Positions 27,392-36,200 of a stretch of 64,000 bases of DNA are shown piece after piece. The position numbers were made by a program, and so were the translations under genes. The notes under the pieces were generated by a model. That model was given only the letters and a program-made list of their open reading frames with translations, had not been told where the DNA came from and ran no database searches. Source of the stretch: Fibrobacteria bacterium (GTDB lineage: Bacteria > Fibrobacterota > Fibrobacteria > UBA11236 > JADFYW01); contig JADFYW010000007.1 of the NCBI GenBank assembly GCA_015232855.1, positions 1 to 64,000 on the forward strand, read 5' to 3'. Position 1 is the stretch's first letter. The number at the start of each line of letters is the position of its first letter.

Positions 27392-28357
27392 ATGGCTCAG
27401 GAAACTCCAAATAAAAGCACACGTAATGTTACCATGAATGAAAAAATCATTAACAGTTATCTTAATAGCCCTGATGAAAGAAAAAAACTAAATGCTGTGG
27501 CCTTCCTTGAAAAGTCCGGTAATCTCACCCATTTAAAGCCTATCATGGTTATAATGAAAACCGCTAAAGATTCTTATCTTAAGAAATCTGCATGTATCTG
27601 TGCTGCTGCTATTATTAAACGGAACCTGGTGAATAATTATTGTATGATGACTCCAAAAATGCGGCGGCAGCTTTCCCAGATTTTACAAAAGCTTGACCCC
27701 CAGGTTATCGACTCCCTTGCTGAGGATCTGCGCCATAAAAATGAGGATACGAGATTTAACGCAATACGGGTGTTATCAATGATGGGGAGGAACCCACAGA
27801 TACGTACGGTAGTAAAGGGCCTGGTTACAGACCGTAACGAAATGATTCGTGCCACTGCGGTTTCTTTGTTAAAGCAACTGACTGATAGCGTGGACGCAAG
27901 CTTAATAGCCATTTTGCTAAAAGACTCTGACAAACGGGTAGTGGCCAACACGGTTGAAGTCATCGAAGAAATAGCCCAGCCAAACCTCGTTCCCCTGTTA
28001 GTGCAGTTGAAGTCTGACCCCATAAACCGTATCCGTGGCAATGTATATAAAGCCTTGTGGAAATTGGGTCATAACATCAAAGAAATCCATGTGGGTTTAA
28101 AAGAGATGATTGAAGATAAAGACAATTATCTTATGCGTGCAAGTGGTTGCTGGGTTATTGGTGAATGCGCTGAAGATACGGATTTTGAATTTTTAGAAAT
28201 ACTGGCTGGTTGTGCAAATGATCCTGAAAAACTAGTAAGGGAAAACGTCATAAAAGCACAGATAAAAATTGGCGGCGACGCCATAGAAATATACCAGAAA
28301 CGTCTATCCAACCCCAAAGAAGTAGCTGAAGTCCGCAAACTCATTCAAGATCTCTAA
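27392..28357 (+). CDS. HEAT-repeat protein
   Basis: This 321-residue protein is all-helical with HEAT/PBS-lyase-type repeats of about 31-38 residues, for example DRNEMIRATAVSLLKQLTD, DSDKRVVANTVEVIEEIAQ and DPEKLVRENVIKAQIKIGG. The conserved Asp-x-x-x-x-V/I-R pattern marks each repeat. Such proteins are usually scaffolds for protein-protein contacts. No signal peptide, so cytoplasmic. AAGGAA sits just before the ATG. It stands alone, and no partner can be named. Confidence 0.8.
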   Translation: MAQETPNKSTRNVTMNEKIINSYLNSPDERKKLNAVAFLEKSGNLTHLKPIMVIMKTAKDSYLKKSACICAAAIIKRNLVNNYCMMTPKMRRQLSQILQKLDPQVIDSLAEDLRHKNEDTRFNAIRVLSMMGRNPQIRTVVKGLVTDRNEMIRATAVSLLKQLTDSVDASLIAILLKDSDKRVVANTVEVIEEIAQPNLVPLLVQLKSDPINRIRGNVYKALWKLGHNIKEIHVGLKEMIEDKDNYLMRASGCWVIGECAEDTDFEFLEILAGCANDPEKLVRENVIKAQIKIGGDAIEIYQKRLSNPKEVAEVRKLIQDL

Positions 28358-28562
28358 ATGAGATATTTGAGTTTTTTAGGTTTCTTTACTTTGTATGATT
28401 TATTGGGGTAAGTGCATACCTTTTTAGGCAAAAACGCCGTTTCACAGAATATTTTTTTGTTTTTTAGAGATGTTTATGTTGCATCAGCTCTTAATTTGCC
28501 TTTGTTTATTAGAGCTATGTATATGATAGAAAATAATATTTTCATATATAACATGCAAAATA

Positions 28563-28590
28563 TTGACTTTTTCTGCACGAGTGGTATAAT
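28563..28590 (+). promoter_or_regulatory. sigma-70 promoter for the gene at 28656
   Basis: TTGACT (28563-28568) and a perfect TATAAT (28585-28590) are 16 bases apart. Transcription should start near 28597, about 60 bases before the coding start, and this rules out the longer reading frame beginning at 28596. Confidence 0.75.
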
Positions 28591-28655
28591 AGGTAATGAG
28601 GGATAATAGTTCTTTCAAAAAATTTCGCATTTGTCTCACTTTTTATAGGAGGTAT

Positions 28656-28982
28656 ATGGTGAATTACCAGGGATACACTGTAATGACCGGTTTCCTGACG
28701 GGTAATTTGCTTAATAAAGATCTGCGAATTGATTTGGTGCACAGCACTAAAAAATATGAGCTCCTCTGTAAACTTGCTCTTTCTTCAAGATTCCCCGGAG
28801 CCCAAATTATTGTTGAGCCCATATATTCAGAGCCCCACGAACGTTTGCCACAAGGGCTCAAAACATTAGTTGTGGATCACAAAAAGCGAATTGTACCGGA
28901 ACTGGAAAAAAAGGTCGACGAACTTTTACGGTTAATTCAAGCAAAACGTCATTGGGTGGTTTCTAAATTTAAACGATCATAA
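28656..28982 (+). CDS. small conserved-looking cytoplasmic protein, unknown function
   Basis: The frame opens at 28596, but the promoter just upstream and AGGAGG at 28647-28652 place the start at ATG 28656 or the adjacent GTG 28659, giving about 108 residues. The protein was not recognised. It has a mixed alpha/beta first half (YTVMTGFLTGNLLNKDLRID) and a basic helical C-terminus (VPELEKKVDELLRLIQAKRH). No signal or membrane segment. Its own promoter and ribosome site make it a real single gene. Basic ends could mean nucleic-acid contact, but that is a guess. Confidence 0.7.
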   Translation: MVNYQGYTVMTGFLTGNLLNKDLRIDLVHSTKKYELLCKLALSSRFPGAQIIVEPIYSEPHERLPQGLKTLVVDHKKRIVPELEKKVDELLRLIQAKRHWVVSKFKRS

Positions 28983-29005
28983 ATTTAGTACAATCCACAG
29001 CGTAA

Positions 29006-29317
29006 CTATTTTAATCCGAAAATTTTACGGACGAGAGTTCTCCGTTTATCAAACTCTATTTCCAGTAATTGCTCAAGTTCAGAGTTGTCAAAATATATGC
29101 CCAGGCAATCGGGGCATTTGTCTATTTCTATATTATGCATCATAATGGGTTCCATTTTAGTACCGCATTTGGGACAGTGCATATAATGCAAATTTTTTAA
29201 TTCTTCTTTTTCTTTTGAAGCGCTTTCCTGCAGGTGTTGTTCCCGGAGTTCTTTGAGTTTTTGCCGGTCGAGCATTTGAAAATAGTTTTCAAGTTTTGAT
29301 TCTATAGATTCAGACAT
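29006..29317 (-). CDS. zinc-ribbon protein (zf-TFIIB type)
   Basis: The start is set at ATG 29317, which has AGAGAAAG upstream; the frame remains open to 29362. The protein has about 103 residues: a charged helical N-terminus (LENYFQMLDRQKLKELREQH) and a zinc ribbon with CPKCGTKMEP and, 16 residues on, CPDCLGIYFDNSELEQLL, the usual zf-TFIIB pattern. Such small proteins are common and poorly characterised. It is divergent from the helicase gene with a 180-base gap. Confidence 0.82.
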   Translation of the reverse strand: MSESIESKLENYFQMLDRQKLKELREQHLQESASKEKEELKNLHYMHCPKCGTKMEPIMMHNIEIDKCPDCLGIYFDNSELEQLLEIEFDKRRTLVRKIFGLK

Positions 29318-29497
29318 AAGCTTTCTCTTGGTGAATGAAGAATTAAATAAAAAATATAGCAACTATTTGTAAGGTCAGGAGCTTTTACCGCTCTGCTAAA
29401 AGCTTTTGATGCTAAAATATTATAATACCGGTATATAGGAATTTTGAGGGATTTTGCTATGCTTAGCATATCTTGAGAAAATGAAAATGTTGTTCCC

Positions 29498-31798
29498 ATG
29501 AAAAAACCGGATGTGTATGAAACCCTGGAGCAGATTAAGTCTGCTCCGTACTTTATTGGGCAGATTAAAAACGAATACCATGCAGAGCCAAGAGAGGGCC
29601 AGTATTCGGAGTTTCCTGATTTTTTAGAAGCTCCTCTTAAATCTGCATTACGTGATACGGGTATTCATAAATTGTATCTGCACCAAAGGGAAGCCATAGA
29701 CGCTCTGGAAGAAAAAAAGAATATTATCATATCCACAGACACCTCTTCCGGCAAATCCCTTTGTTTCTGGATTCCGGTTTTAAACCAACTCCTTCGCTAT
29801 CCCGAGCATCGCGCCATTGCCTTATTTCCCACCAAAGCGCTTGCCAGGGACCAGCTCAAAAAACTTGAATTACTCATTGCCGCCGCACCTGAATTGTTGG
29901 CGGCGATACGGGCGGCGGTGTATGATGGTGATACTCCTTCAGGCAAAAAAAAGACGATCCGTAACAACAGTAACATCATTTTAACGAACCCCGATACACT
30001 CCATGCCTCAATACTTCCTACCAATGGACGATGGGGTCGGTTTTTTTTCTCCGTTCAATATATCATACTTGATGAAGCTCATACCTATCGGGGGGTATTT
30101 GGTTCCCACGTCGCCCTCGTTTGCGCCCGGTTCCAGCGGCTTTGCAAACAATACGGCTCATTTCCACAGTGGATTATGAGCTCTGCCACTGTTAATAACG
30201 GGAAAGAACTGGCAGAGAAATTAACGGGTGCTCCGTTTACCCATATCTCAAAAAGCACTTCTCCCCGGGATGAAAAGAAATATATTGTCTGGAAGCCTGA
30301 GGTCCTAAAACAAGGTGTTATTAAAACTGGCAGTATGTATGAACAGGCATGTTTGTTGTTACGCGATTTTATTTTAGCCGGTCATACTTCCCTTGTCTTT
30401 ACCCGCACACGTCTGCAATCTGAGTTGCTTGGCCGGTATATTAAAGAATCTCTTGAAATAGCAGCACCGGAACTTATTAAATCTGTTGCTGTTTATCGTG
30501 CAGGATATCTTGCCAAAGAACGCCGTGAAATAGAGGCCGGTCTGTCAGACGGTACCACCAGAGCCGTTATCAGTACAAGCGCCTTAGAAGCGGGTATTGA
30601 TATTGGACATCTCGAGGCAGTGTTTATTTTTGGCTTCCCGGGCAGCCTCGCCTCATTCAGACAACGAGCCGGTAGAGCAGGACGCCAGAACCAGAAAAGC
30701 GTTGTTTCTTTTATTCCTTCCCAGAATCCAATGGACCAGTTTTTGAGTGCCTGCCCTTCTTTTTTGTATGAAGAGCCTGTAGAATCAGTGTTTCTAGACC
30801 CGGATAATCCATTTTTAATGTCGTCTCACCTTAAATGTGCAGCCCATGAGTATCCCTTAAGCCACAAAGACGAACAGTTTTTTGGGAGTAACTTTTTTCC
30901 GATAATCGAAATCTTTAAGGAAGAAGGCATTCTCAAAGAGATAAAAGGAAAGTGGTATTCTCCTCAAAGCGTCTCTCCTGCTCATTCTATCAGTCTTCGT
31001 TCTATGAGTGAAGAAGTCTGGGAAATAGTGCTTGTGTCCCGACCAGACAAGGTAATTGGGCAAGTGGATGGATATCAGTTTAATAATCAAATTTTTGTAG
31101 GAAGCGTTTACCTGTCTATGGGTAAAACTTTTCAGGTACAGGGCATTATCGATGATCTCAAACAAGTCCAGGTTGAAGAGGTTGAGATTGATTATTTCAC
31201 CGTTCCAAAAATTACATCCGCTCTCAGTTGGGACGAACAGTTTGAACAACGTTCTTTAGGGAAGGGTGTCATATCCCTTGGTGCGATTACCGAACAATCA
31301 ATGGTTAAGCAGCTTAAACGGGTGCAGTTCCACTCGGGTTATAACCGGGGTGTTTTACCTGTTGAAAGAGCCTTGCCGGTCTTAGAAACCACAGCGGCCC
31401 TGGTTACTCCTTCAGAACAAAGCTGGAAGAAATGTCTTGAAAACAAAAAGAATCCTTTTTCCGGGCTTATTGGATTACGACATCTTTTGCATGAAACTGC
31501 CCCTATAGTCACCCTGTCAGACAAATCTGATATGCGTGTGGAGCTCAATGATAATGGGAAGGCTCTTCCGGGTCTTGCTCTTTTTTGCATCTATCCCGGG
31601 GGATTGGGCCTTGCAGAAAAAGTGTTTGATATGAGTACAGAAATTATGACTTTTGCCCACCGGGTTGTATCCACCTGCGCTTGTGAATCGGGTTGCCCTG
31701 GCTGTGTGGGTTATGATCCGCTTGTTGTGGAGAGTGGAATGGAGGTCTTTCCTGATAAAAAGCTTACCCGGTCCTTTTTATCAACTTTTCTTACATAA
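29498..31798 (+). CDS. DEAH-box helicase with DUF1998-type zinc site (MrfA/YprA-like)
   Basis: The 766-residue superfamily 2 helicase has a Walker A-type STDTSSGKS (79-87), PTKALARDQ, DEAH (192-195), SSAT, the C-terminal helicase block with STSALEAGIDIG and RQRAGRAGRQ, and a four-Cys site C727, C729, C733, C736 (CACESGCPGC). This matches Bacillus MrfA/YprA, a 3'-5' DNA helicase in mitomycin-lesion repair that binds Zn through such cysteines. The nuclease partner MrfB is not next to it; the downstream gene is a sigma factor 150 bases on. The helicase call is firm, the repair role is by homology. Confidence 0.9.
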   Translation: MKKPDVYETLEQIKSAPYFIGQIKNEYHAEPREGQYSEFPDFLEAPLKSALRDTGIHKLYLHQREAIDALEEKKNIIISTDTSSGKSLCFWIPVLNQLLRYPEHRAIALFPTKALARDQLKKLELLIAAAPELLAAIRAAVYDGDTPSGKKKTIRNNSNIILTNPDTLHASILPTNGRWGRFFFSVQYIILDEAHTYRGVFGSHVALVCARFQRLCKQYGSFPQWIMSSATVNNGKELAEKLTGAPFTHISKSTSPRDEKKYIVWKPEVLKQGVIKTGSMYEQACLLLRDFILAGHTSLVFTRTRLQSELLGRYIKESLEIAAPELIKSVAVYRAGYLAKERREIEAGLSDGTTRAVISTSALEAGIDIGHLEAVFIFGFPGSLASFRQRAGRAGRQNQKSVVSFIPSQNPMDQFLSACPSFLYEEPVESVFLDPDNPFLMSSHLKCAAHEYPLSHKDEQFFGSNFFPIIEIFKEEGILKEIKGKWYSPQSVSPAHSISLRSMSEEVWEIVLVSRPDKVIGQVDGYQFNNQIFVGSVYLSMGKTFQVQGIIDDLKQVQVEEVEIDYFTVPKITSALSWDEQFEQRSLGKGVISLGAITEQSMVKQLKRVQFHSGYNRGVLPVERALPVLETTAALVTPSEQSWKKCLENKKNPFSGLIGLRHLLHETAPIVTLSDKSDMRVELNDNGKALPGLALFCIYPGGLGLAEKVFDMSTEIMTFAHRVVSTCACESGCPGCVGYDPLVVESGMEVFPDKKLTRSFLSTFLT

Positions 31799-31948
31799 GA
31801 AAAAAGATCTTTACTTAAGACAGTTTTTCAATCTTGGCAAATTTTGGTTTTTTCTATTAAATGATTCCTCTTAAAAATTTATACACATCTTTTTTTATAT
31901 TCCGGGTAGCATTTTCTTCCTCCTCTTTCGTTATACAAGAGAACACAC

Positions 31949-32440
31949 ATGAAACTGGAAAAAGTTTTTAAACGGCTCTCACCGCTCGCTTTTTCGGTGA
32001 GCCTGGCCATATTAAAATCCCGGGAGGAGGCGGAAGACGTGGTATCAGAAATATTTTTGCATAAAATACCCGGAATTTTGGAAAAAAATCCCGGTATTTC
32101 CCTGGAAGAAATGGGCCGGCTCATAGTCACTATTGCCAAAAACCGCTCTATTGATGTCTATCGCAGGAATAAAAAATCAGTTCCCCTGGTTGTTACCTCA
32201 GGTATTAATGCAAAAATGAGCGGGACTGAAGTAGACAATGTGGATTTTAACCGGGCCATGGATGGTATTGAACCGAGATACCGCGAAGTACTTACCCTGA
32301 AATATCTCTGGGGTATGACCTGGCAGGAGGTGGCTAAAAAAACGGGGCTTTCCCAGCAAGGCAGCCGGAAGCGGGCAGGAAAGGGCCTTTCACTTTTCAA
32401 AAAACTTTTTACGGGTTCCGAAACCGAGGATAACGGATAA
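31949..32440 (+). CDS. ECF-type RNA polymerase sigma factor
   Basis: This 163-residue protein has a region 2 helix (SREEAEDVVSEIFLHKI) and a region 4 helix-turn-helix (YREVLTLKYLWGMTWQEVAK, then KKTGLSQQGSRKRAGKGL). There is no region 1.1 or 3, as in extracytoplasmic-function sigma factors. It would direct transcription of a small regulon, most likely its own operon. The next gene starts 4 bases after its stop and encodes a one-TM protein, as expected for a cognate anti-sigma factor. Downstream are a caspase-barrel protein and a lipoprotein. The ECF group cannot be assigned by eye. Confidence 0.9.
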   Translation: MKLEKVFKRLSPLAFSVSLAILKSREEAEDVVSEIFLHKIPGILEKNPGISLEEMGRLIVTIAKNRSIDVYRRNKKSVPLVVTSGINAKMSGTEVDNVDFNRAMDGIEPRYREVLTLKYLWGMTWQEVAKKTGLSQQGSRKRAGKGLSLFKKLFTGSETEDNG

Positions 32441-32444
32441 GAAC

Positions 32445-33236
32445 ATGAACACAAACAAACACACAAGCCTGACAGACACAGACCTGCAATTGTTTTTGGC
32501 AGGGGTACTCCCTTTATCCAAATCTATTCTTTTGCGAATTGCCCTTCTTTTGAACCGGGATCTTCGCACGCGCCTGGATAAGCTTAAACAGGAAAATAAC
32601 TCCTTTTATACACAGGAATTCCAAAACCTGGAACATAAACTATCCCCTCGATTTGTAAAGGAACACGAAGAGAATAAAACCATCATGTTCCAACTATTCA
32701 GGCCCCGGGCCTTTAGGCTTGCTGCCGGTTTTGCCTGTTTACTGCTAATAGCTACCAGCATATATTATGTGAACATGCTGAGTTCGCAGACGCAGGAAAT
32801 GGTACAGTATGCCTCCAAAGGAAGTTCCCTGGGAGTGCATCTGTATATCCGCAACATCACCACAAGTAGAGTAGAAGATTATCAGACAACGGTAAACGGG
32901 TCTGATACCCTGCAGCTTATTCCTCTGGGCAAAGATGAACAACAGCTTATGGTGTTCGGCTGGGATAAACATGAAGGCCTGAAGATGATTTTCCCGACAC
33001 GCGTCAACCATTCCTCAGCAGTATCTGAAACAACACTTCCTCCGGCGCTGGTTGCTGACGGACTCTCAGACAACAAGCTGATTTGCATTACCAGTTCCCA
33101 TGTCCTTACATCGGACCAGGTAGAAAAAATCCTGACCTCAGCTCCGTTCCTTTCCATGGAAAACGCTTCCTCTTCCCATCTTGAGCAGGATATTTATGTA
33201 CAGATTTATACCCTAAAAGGAAGCCGGCATGAATAA
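32445..33236 (+). CDS. membrane anti-sigma-like protein with extracytoplasmic domain
   Basis: The 263-residue protein has a cytoplasmic part (1-90) rich in charged helices, one membrane segment (about 91-110, AFRLAAGFACLLLIATSIYY) and a periplasmic beta-rich domain of about 150 residues resembling DUF4384-type modules (LMVFGWDKHEGLKMIFPTRV; SSHVLTSDQVEKIL). No zinc HxxxCxxC anti-sigma motif is present, so the anti-sigma role rests on topology and its place between the sigma and caspase genes. It overlaps the caspase gene by 8 bases. It could sense envelope state and release the sigma factor. Confidence 0.7.
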   Translation: MNTNKHTSLTDTDLQLFLAGVLPLSKSILLRIALLLNRDLRTRLDKLKQENNSFYTQEFQNLEHKLSPRFVKEHEENKTIMFQLFRPRAFRLAAGFACLLLIATSIYYVNMLSSQTQEMVQYASKGSSLGVHLYIRNITTSRVEDYQTTVNGSDTLQLIPLGKDEQQLMVFGWDKHEGLKMIFPTRVNHSSAVSETTLPPALVADGLSDNKLICITSSHVLTSDQVEKILTSAPFLSMENASSSHLEQDIYVQIYTLKGSRHE

Positions 33237-35118
33237 GTACCCTGTATCCTGGACCGGCAAGCAACCCTTTGCTTTCACAAACCTGCTATCCATATTAGTT
33301 TTCATGGCCTGTTTAACACTTTCTCCGGCTGCAGAAACGCTATCCAACTGGGAGCGGGTAGGCGTGGTGATTTCCAGTAAAACCGGGCTTGAGCACGACA
33401 AAAAACTAAGCTTTGCTTATGAAGATGGCAAACGCGTTCACAACATTCTTGCAAACATGGGAGACATTCCTCAGGAAAAGCTCTTCCTCATACAGGAAGA
33501 AGGGGTAGCAGCTGTCTGTACACAGCTCAGACAAATCGCGAAGATTATTGAAACCGAAAAACAGGCCGGAAAAAAAATCTTCCTGCAGCTTTACTACTCA
33601 GGTCATGGGGCACACAGCCATTTCCATATTGGAAAAGAGCGCCTCTCTTTTAAAGAAGTAAAAAACCTGCTTGCGGTTGATAACATAGACGCACGGGTTT
33701 TCATACTGGACGTCTGTTATGGCGCTTCCTTTTTTACCGCAAAGGGTTTTACGGCCATAGAGCCACAACCGGTAGAAGTTAAAGTGGACGAGATGACCAA
33801 GGGTGAAGTTATCATTACCTCTTCGGCGGTAAACGAACAGTCTTACGAAGTAAAACCGTTAAAGGGTTCTATTTTTACCAGTCATTGGCTTATGGCTCTG
33901 CGGGGTGCGGGAGACCAGGACCGGGACGGCCAGATATCCCTCTTTGAAGCATATAACTATGCTTACCACAAAACCGTGGCCTACTCTCAGGAAACGCTAA
34001 ACCGCCCCCAACATCCCTCCTACGATATGAATCTGCAGGGCGGTAAGACTCTCGTGCTTACCCGCCCACTGGAGATGAGTTCCGGGCTGATTTTTAAAAA
34101 CTGCCCTGCCGGCGAATATGCCATCACGGACCTTGGCCGACGGTTAAGTATAGGAGATGTATACATACCCCCGGGAGGAGACTTTTCCCTTGCTCTGGAA
34201 AAAGGCACTTATAAAATCCAGTATAATCCACGGGATGAAAGCCCCCAACAGACGCAAATACAACTGGCCACAAACGGCCTCACGTCCCTCAGCTTTGATT
34301 CCTTCACTACAGCCACCCCCCGTGTAGCTTCAGGCAAGGGTCCCGAGTCCTCTGGTTCGCCCGTTGTCAGTGATTCACCTGAAGTTTCAGGCAAAAAAGA
34401 AGTAGTTCTACTTCCGGTAATACGGGAGAGATTCCGAATAAGCTGGACTCCGGTAAGGGCCTGGTCCTGGGAAGAAAAACGGATAGATGCTCTGAATCTC
34501 AATTCCGAACAGCAGAAATATTTTAACCTGCAAAGCAACTACAGCCAGCGCTCCTGGTCCTGGCAGCAGGAGATCAGGGCTGCACTGAGTCTCTCTCCCG
34601 CCATAGCGGTGGGAGTTCATTTTCTTTCGTCATCCCAGGAGCTGGAATCAAAGTCCACCGGACGGGACCCGTTAAACGCAACCAGTACCAGTGCCGCGGT
34701 CTCGCTTACCGAACGTTTTGAACTCACACCCCGTATACTGGGGGCCTACCTGGAGATTATTCCTGTTCGTTTAGGGAAAAACAGTCTGGCAATTGATGCG
34801 GGAGCCGGCAAGGTATTCCTCAATGTTAATACTGCCTCAAAACTGGAACGGGAGCTTTATAGCACAACAGAAGAAAAGTCAGCTTCTTATAGCGGAGAAG
34901 GATATCAACTGGAAGCGGGCCTTAAATATACCCGTTTTATTCCAAAAGGTATTTACCAATTAAATGCCGAACTGGGTATTCGCCTGAGTGGATTTTACCG
35001 GGAAACAGAAATAACCATACCCGGTCACATAGAATCTCCTGATATACATATTCCATCACAAGAATGGGGAGTGGCAGCAGGAGTTATTTTCACACTGTCA
35101 CGGTATTACAAAAACTGA
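33229..35118 (+). CDS. exported caspase-family (C14) protease with EF-hand and C-terminal beta-rich barrel
   Basis: The 629-residue protein has a signal peptide (to about residue 36, ending TLSPAAE). A caspase/metacaspase p20 domain spans about 42-225, with catalytic His in YYSGHGA (H126) and Cys in ILDVCYGAS (C163). An EF-hand calcium loop sits at 229-240 (DQDRDGQISLFE). Residues 270-400 are a beta linker region with a Ser/Pro-rich stretch, and 410-629 are strand-rich with aromatic alternation, like an outer-membrane barrel. The protease would therefore face the periplasm or outside. It overlaps the anti-sigma-like gene by 8 bases and the lipoprotein gene follows by 9, so all four genes form one operon. 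Catalysis and calcium control are inferred from residues only. Confidence 0.85.
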   Translation: MNKYPVSWTGKQPFAFTNLLSILVFMACLTLSPAAETLSNWERVGVVISSKTGLEHDKKLSFAYEDGKRVHNILANMGDIPQEKLFLIQEEGVAAVCTQLRQIAKIIETEKQAGKKIFLQLYYSGHGAHSHFHIGKERLSFKEVKNLLAVDNIDARVFILDVCYGASFFTAKGFTAIEPQPVEVKVDEMTKGEVIITSSAVNEQSYEVKPLKGSIFTSHWLMALRGAGDQDRDGQISLFEAYNYAYHKTVAYSQETLNRPQHPSYDMNLQGGKTLVLTRPLEMSSGLIFKNCPAGEYAITDLGRRLSIGDVYIPPGGDFSLALEKGTYKIQYNPRDESPQQTQIQLATNGLTSLSFDSFTTATPRVASGKGPESSGSPVVSDSPEVSGKKEVVLLPVIRERFRISWTPVRAWSWEEKRIDALNLNSEQQKYFNLQSNYSQRSWSWQQEIRAALSLSPAIAVGVHFLSSSQELESKSTGRDPLNATSTSAAVSLTERFELTPRILGAYLEIIPVRLGKNSLAIDAGAGKVFLNVNTASKLERELYSTTEEKSASYSGEGYQLEAGLKYTRFIPKGIYQLNAELGIRLSGFYRETEITIPGHIESPDIHIPSQEWGVAAGVIFTLSRYYKN

Positions 35119-35127
35119 GGTGCAGAG

Positions 35128-35892
35128 ATGATATGTAAAAATAAGATATCTCTAATAATACTACTTTCCGGTTTACTTTTTTCTGCATTATTATCCGGAT
35201 GTTCTGATGGATATTACATGGCCATGGAAGGCAACAGTGATGAAACTAATGATTATGATCCCTTTCCAAAACCTCTTGGTGACTGGATTATTCCTTTATC
35301 CTATTATCCACATTACCAGTTCCACCATGCTGAATTCGGAAAAGGCGGAAAAAAGCTCACGCCATTTCCCGCGATGCCAATTAGTATAACTGACCGTGGT
35401 AATGGATTGTACGGCTATGAACAGGACAACTTGCATGAGGGACTTTTATTGTGGTTCAGAACAGAACCAAGAGATTCTTCAGGTATATATATAACCGGGA
35501 GGTTTAAAGGAACTGAAAATTTTCCAGGCGACACTGTACTCTGGCTCCCTCAATTTCCGGAAAAAATTGGAAACTGGACCTTTGAGCCTGGTCGAAGCAT
35601 GGAAAGCCTGAGCTATGACACCACCTATCTAACCGCCCCCTTGTTTCCATCTAACGACTCGGGCATTGTGTCCCAGGGGAACGAAGTCCCGTTCCAAACA
35701 CATGAGGCTATTCTTATAAAAGAAACCAACAATGATACGATATCCTATTATTATTTCCGCAAAGGTATTGGCCTCCTTGGATATGAAAGAACCTATAAAG
35801 ACTCTACTATTGCCGTTGGAACGTTATTTAGTTTGAACAAAAACGAGCCATATCACCTCCAAACGGGAACTACAAACTCAAGCCGATTGTGA
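35128..35892 (+). CDS. lipoprotein of the caspase operon
   Basis: This 254-residue protein has a signal peptide and lipobox LLSGCSD. The mature part is beta-rich with many aromatic residues (SYYPHYQFHHAEFGKGG, YYYFRKGIGLLGYERTY). No known domain was recognised. It ends the sigma/anti-sigma/caspase operon and is followed by an AT-rich spacer. A surface partner, activator or substrate of the caspase protein is possible but unsupported beyond position. Confidence 0.75.
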   Translation: MICKNKISLIILLSGLLFSALLSGCSDGYYMAMEGNSDETNDYDPFPKPLGDWIIPLSYYPHYQFHHAEFGKGGKKLTPFPAMPISITDRGNGLYGYEQDNLHEGLLLWFRTEPRDSSGIYITGRFKGTENFPGDTVLWLPQFPEKIGNWTFEPGRSMESLSYDTTYLTAPLFPSNDSGIVSQGNEVPFQTHEAILIKETNNDTISYYYFRKGIGLLGYERTYKDSTIAVGTLFSLNKNEPYHLQTGTTNSSRL

Positions 35893-36200
35893 ATTCTTCG
35901 AATGTTGAAAAATATTTTAAGAAAACAAAGCTGATTTTTAGCTAAAATAGCCAACAATGTTTTCTAATAATTAGTTTATTGACAATTTATGATTTCATAG
36001 CTATTTATTATATCCTATTATTTGTTATATTGCCTATTAATAGGGAATTTAGAGTTTTCATATTTTAGGAATGTATTTAAAGTTTAGGCAGATAAGTAAT
36101 CAATTTTTTACTTAATTACTAGCTATATGTGGACCTGTACCCTACAATTTAATCTGCTCTAAATATTAGATCGGAAAACAGGTTATAAGCATAAAGCAAA
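35893..36200 (+). other. AT-rich spacer before the recombinase, with a possible promoter
   Basis: No gene is seen in these 308 bases. TTGACA at 35979-35984 and TATTTA at 36002-36007, 17 bases apart, could be a promoter for the recombinase gene. CTAATAATTAG at 35964-35974 is a short palindrome next to it. The sharp drop in GC content marks the left edge of the accessory region. Confidence 0.45.

Noticed and set aside
28596-28655. Upstream extension of the small protein gene at 28656
   Set aside because: The promoter at 28563-28590 would start transcription near 28597, and AGGAGG directly precedes the later start.
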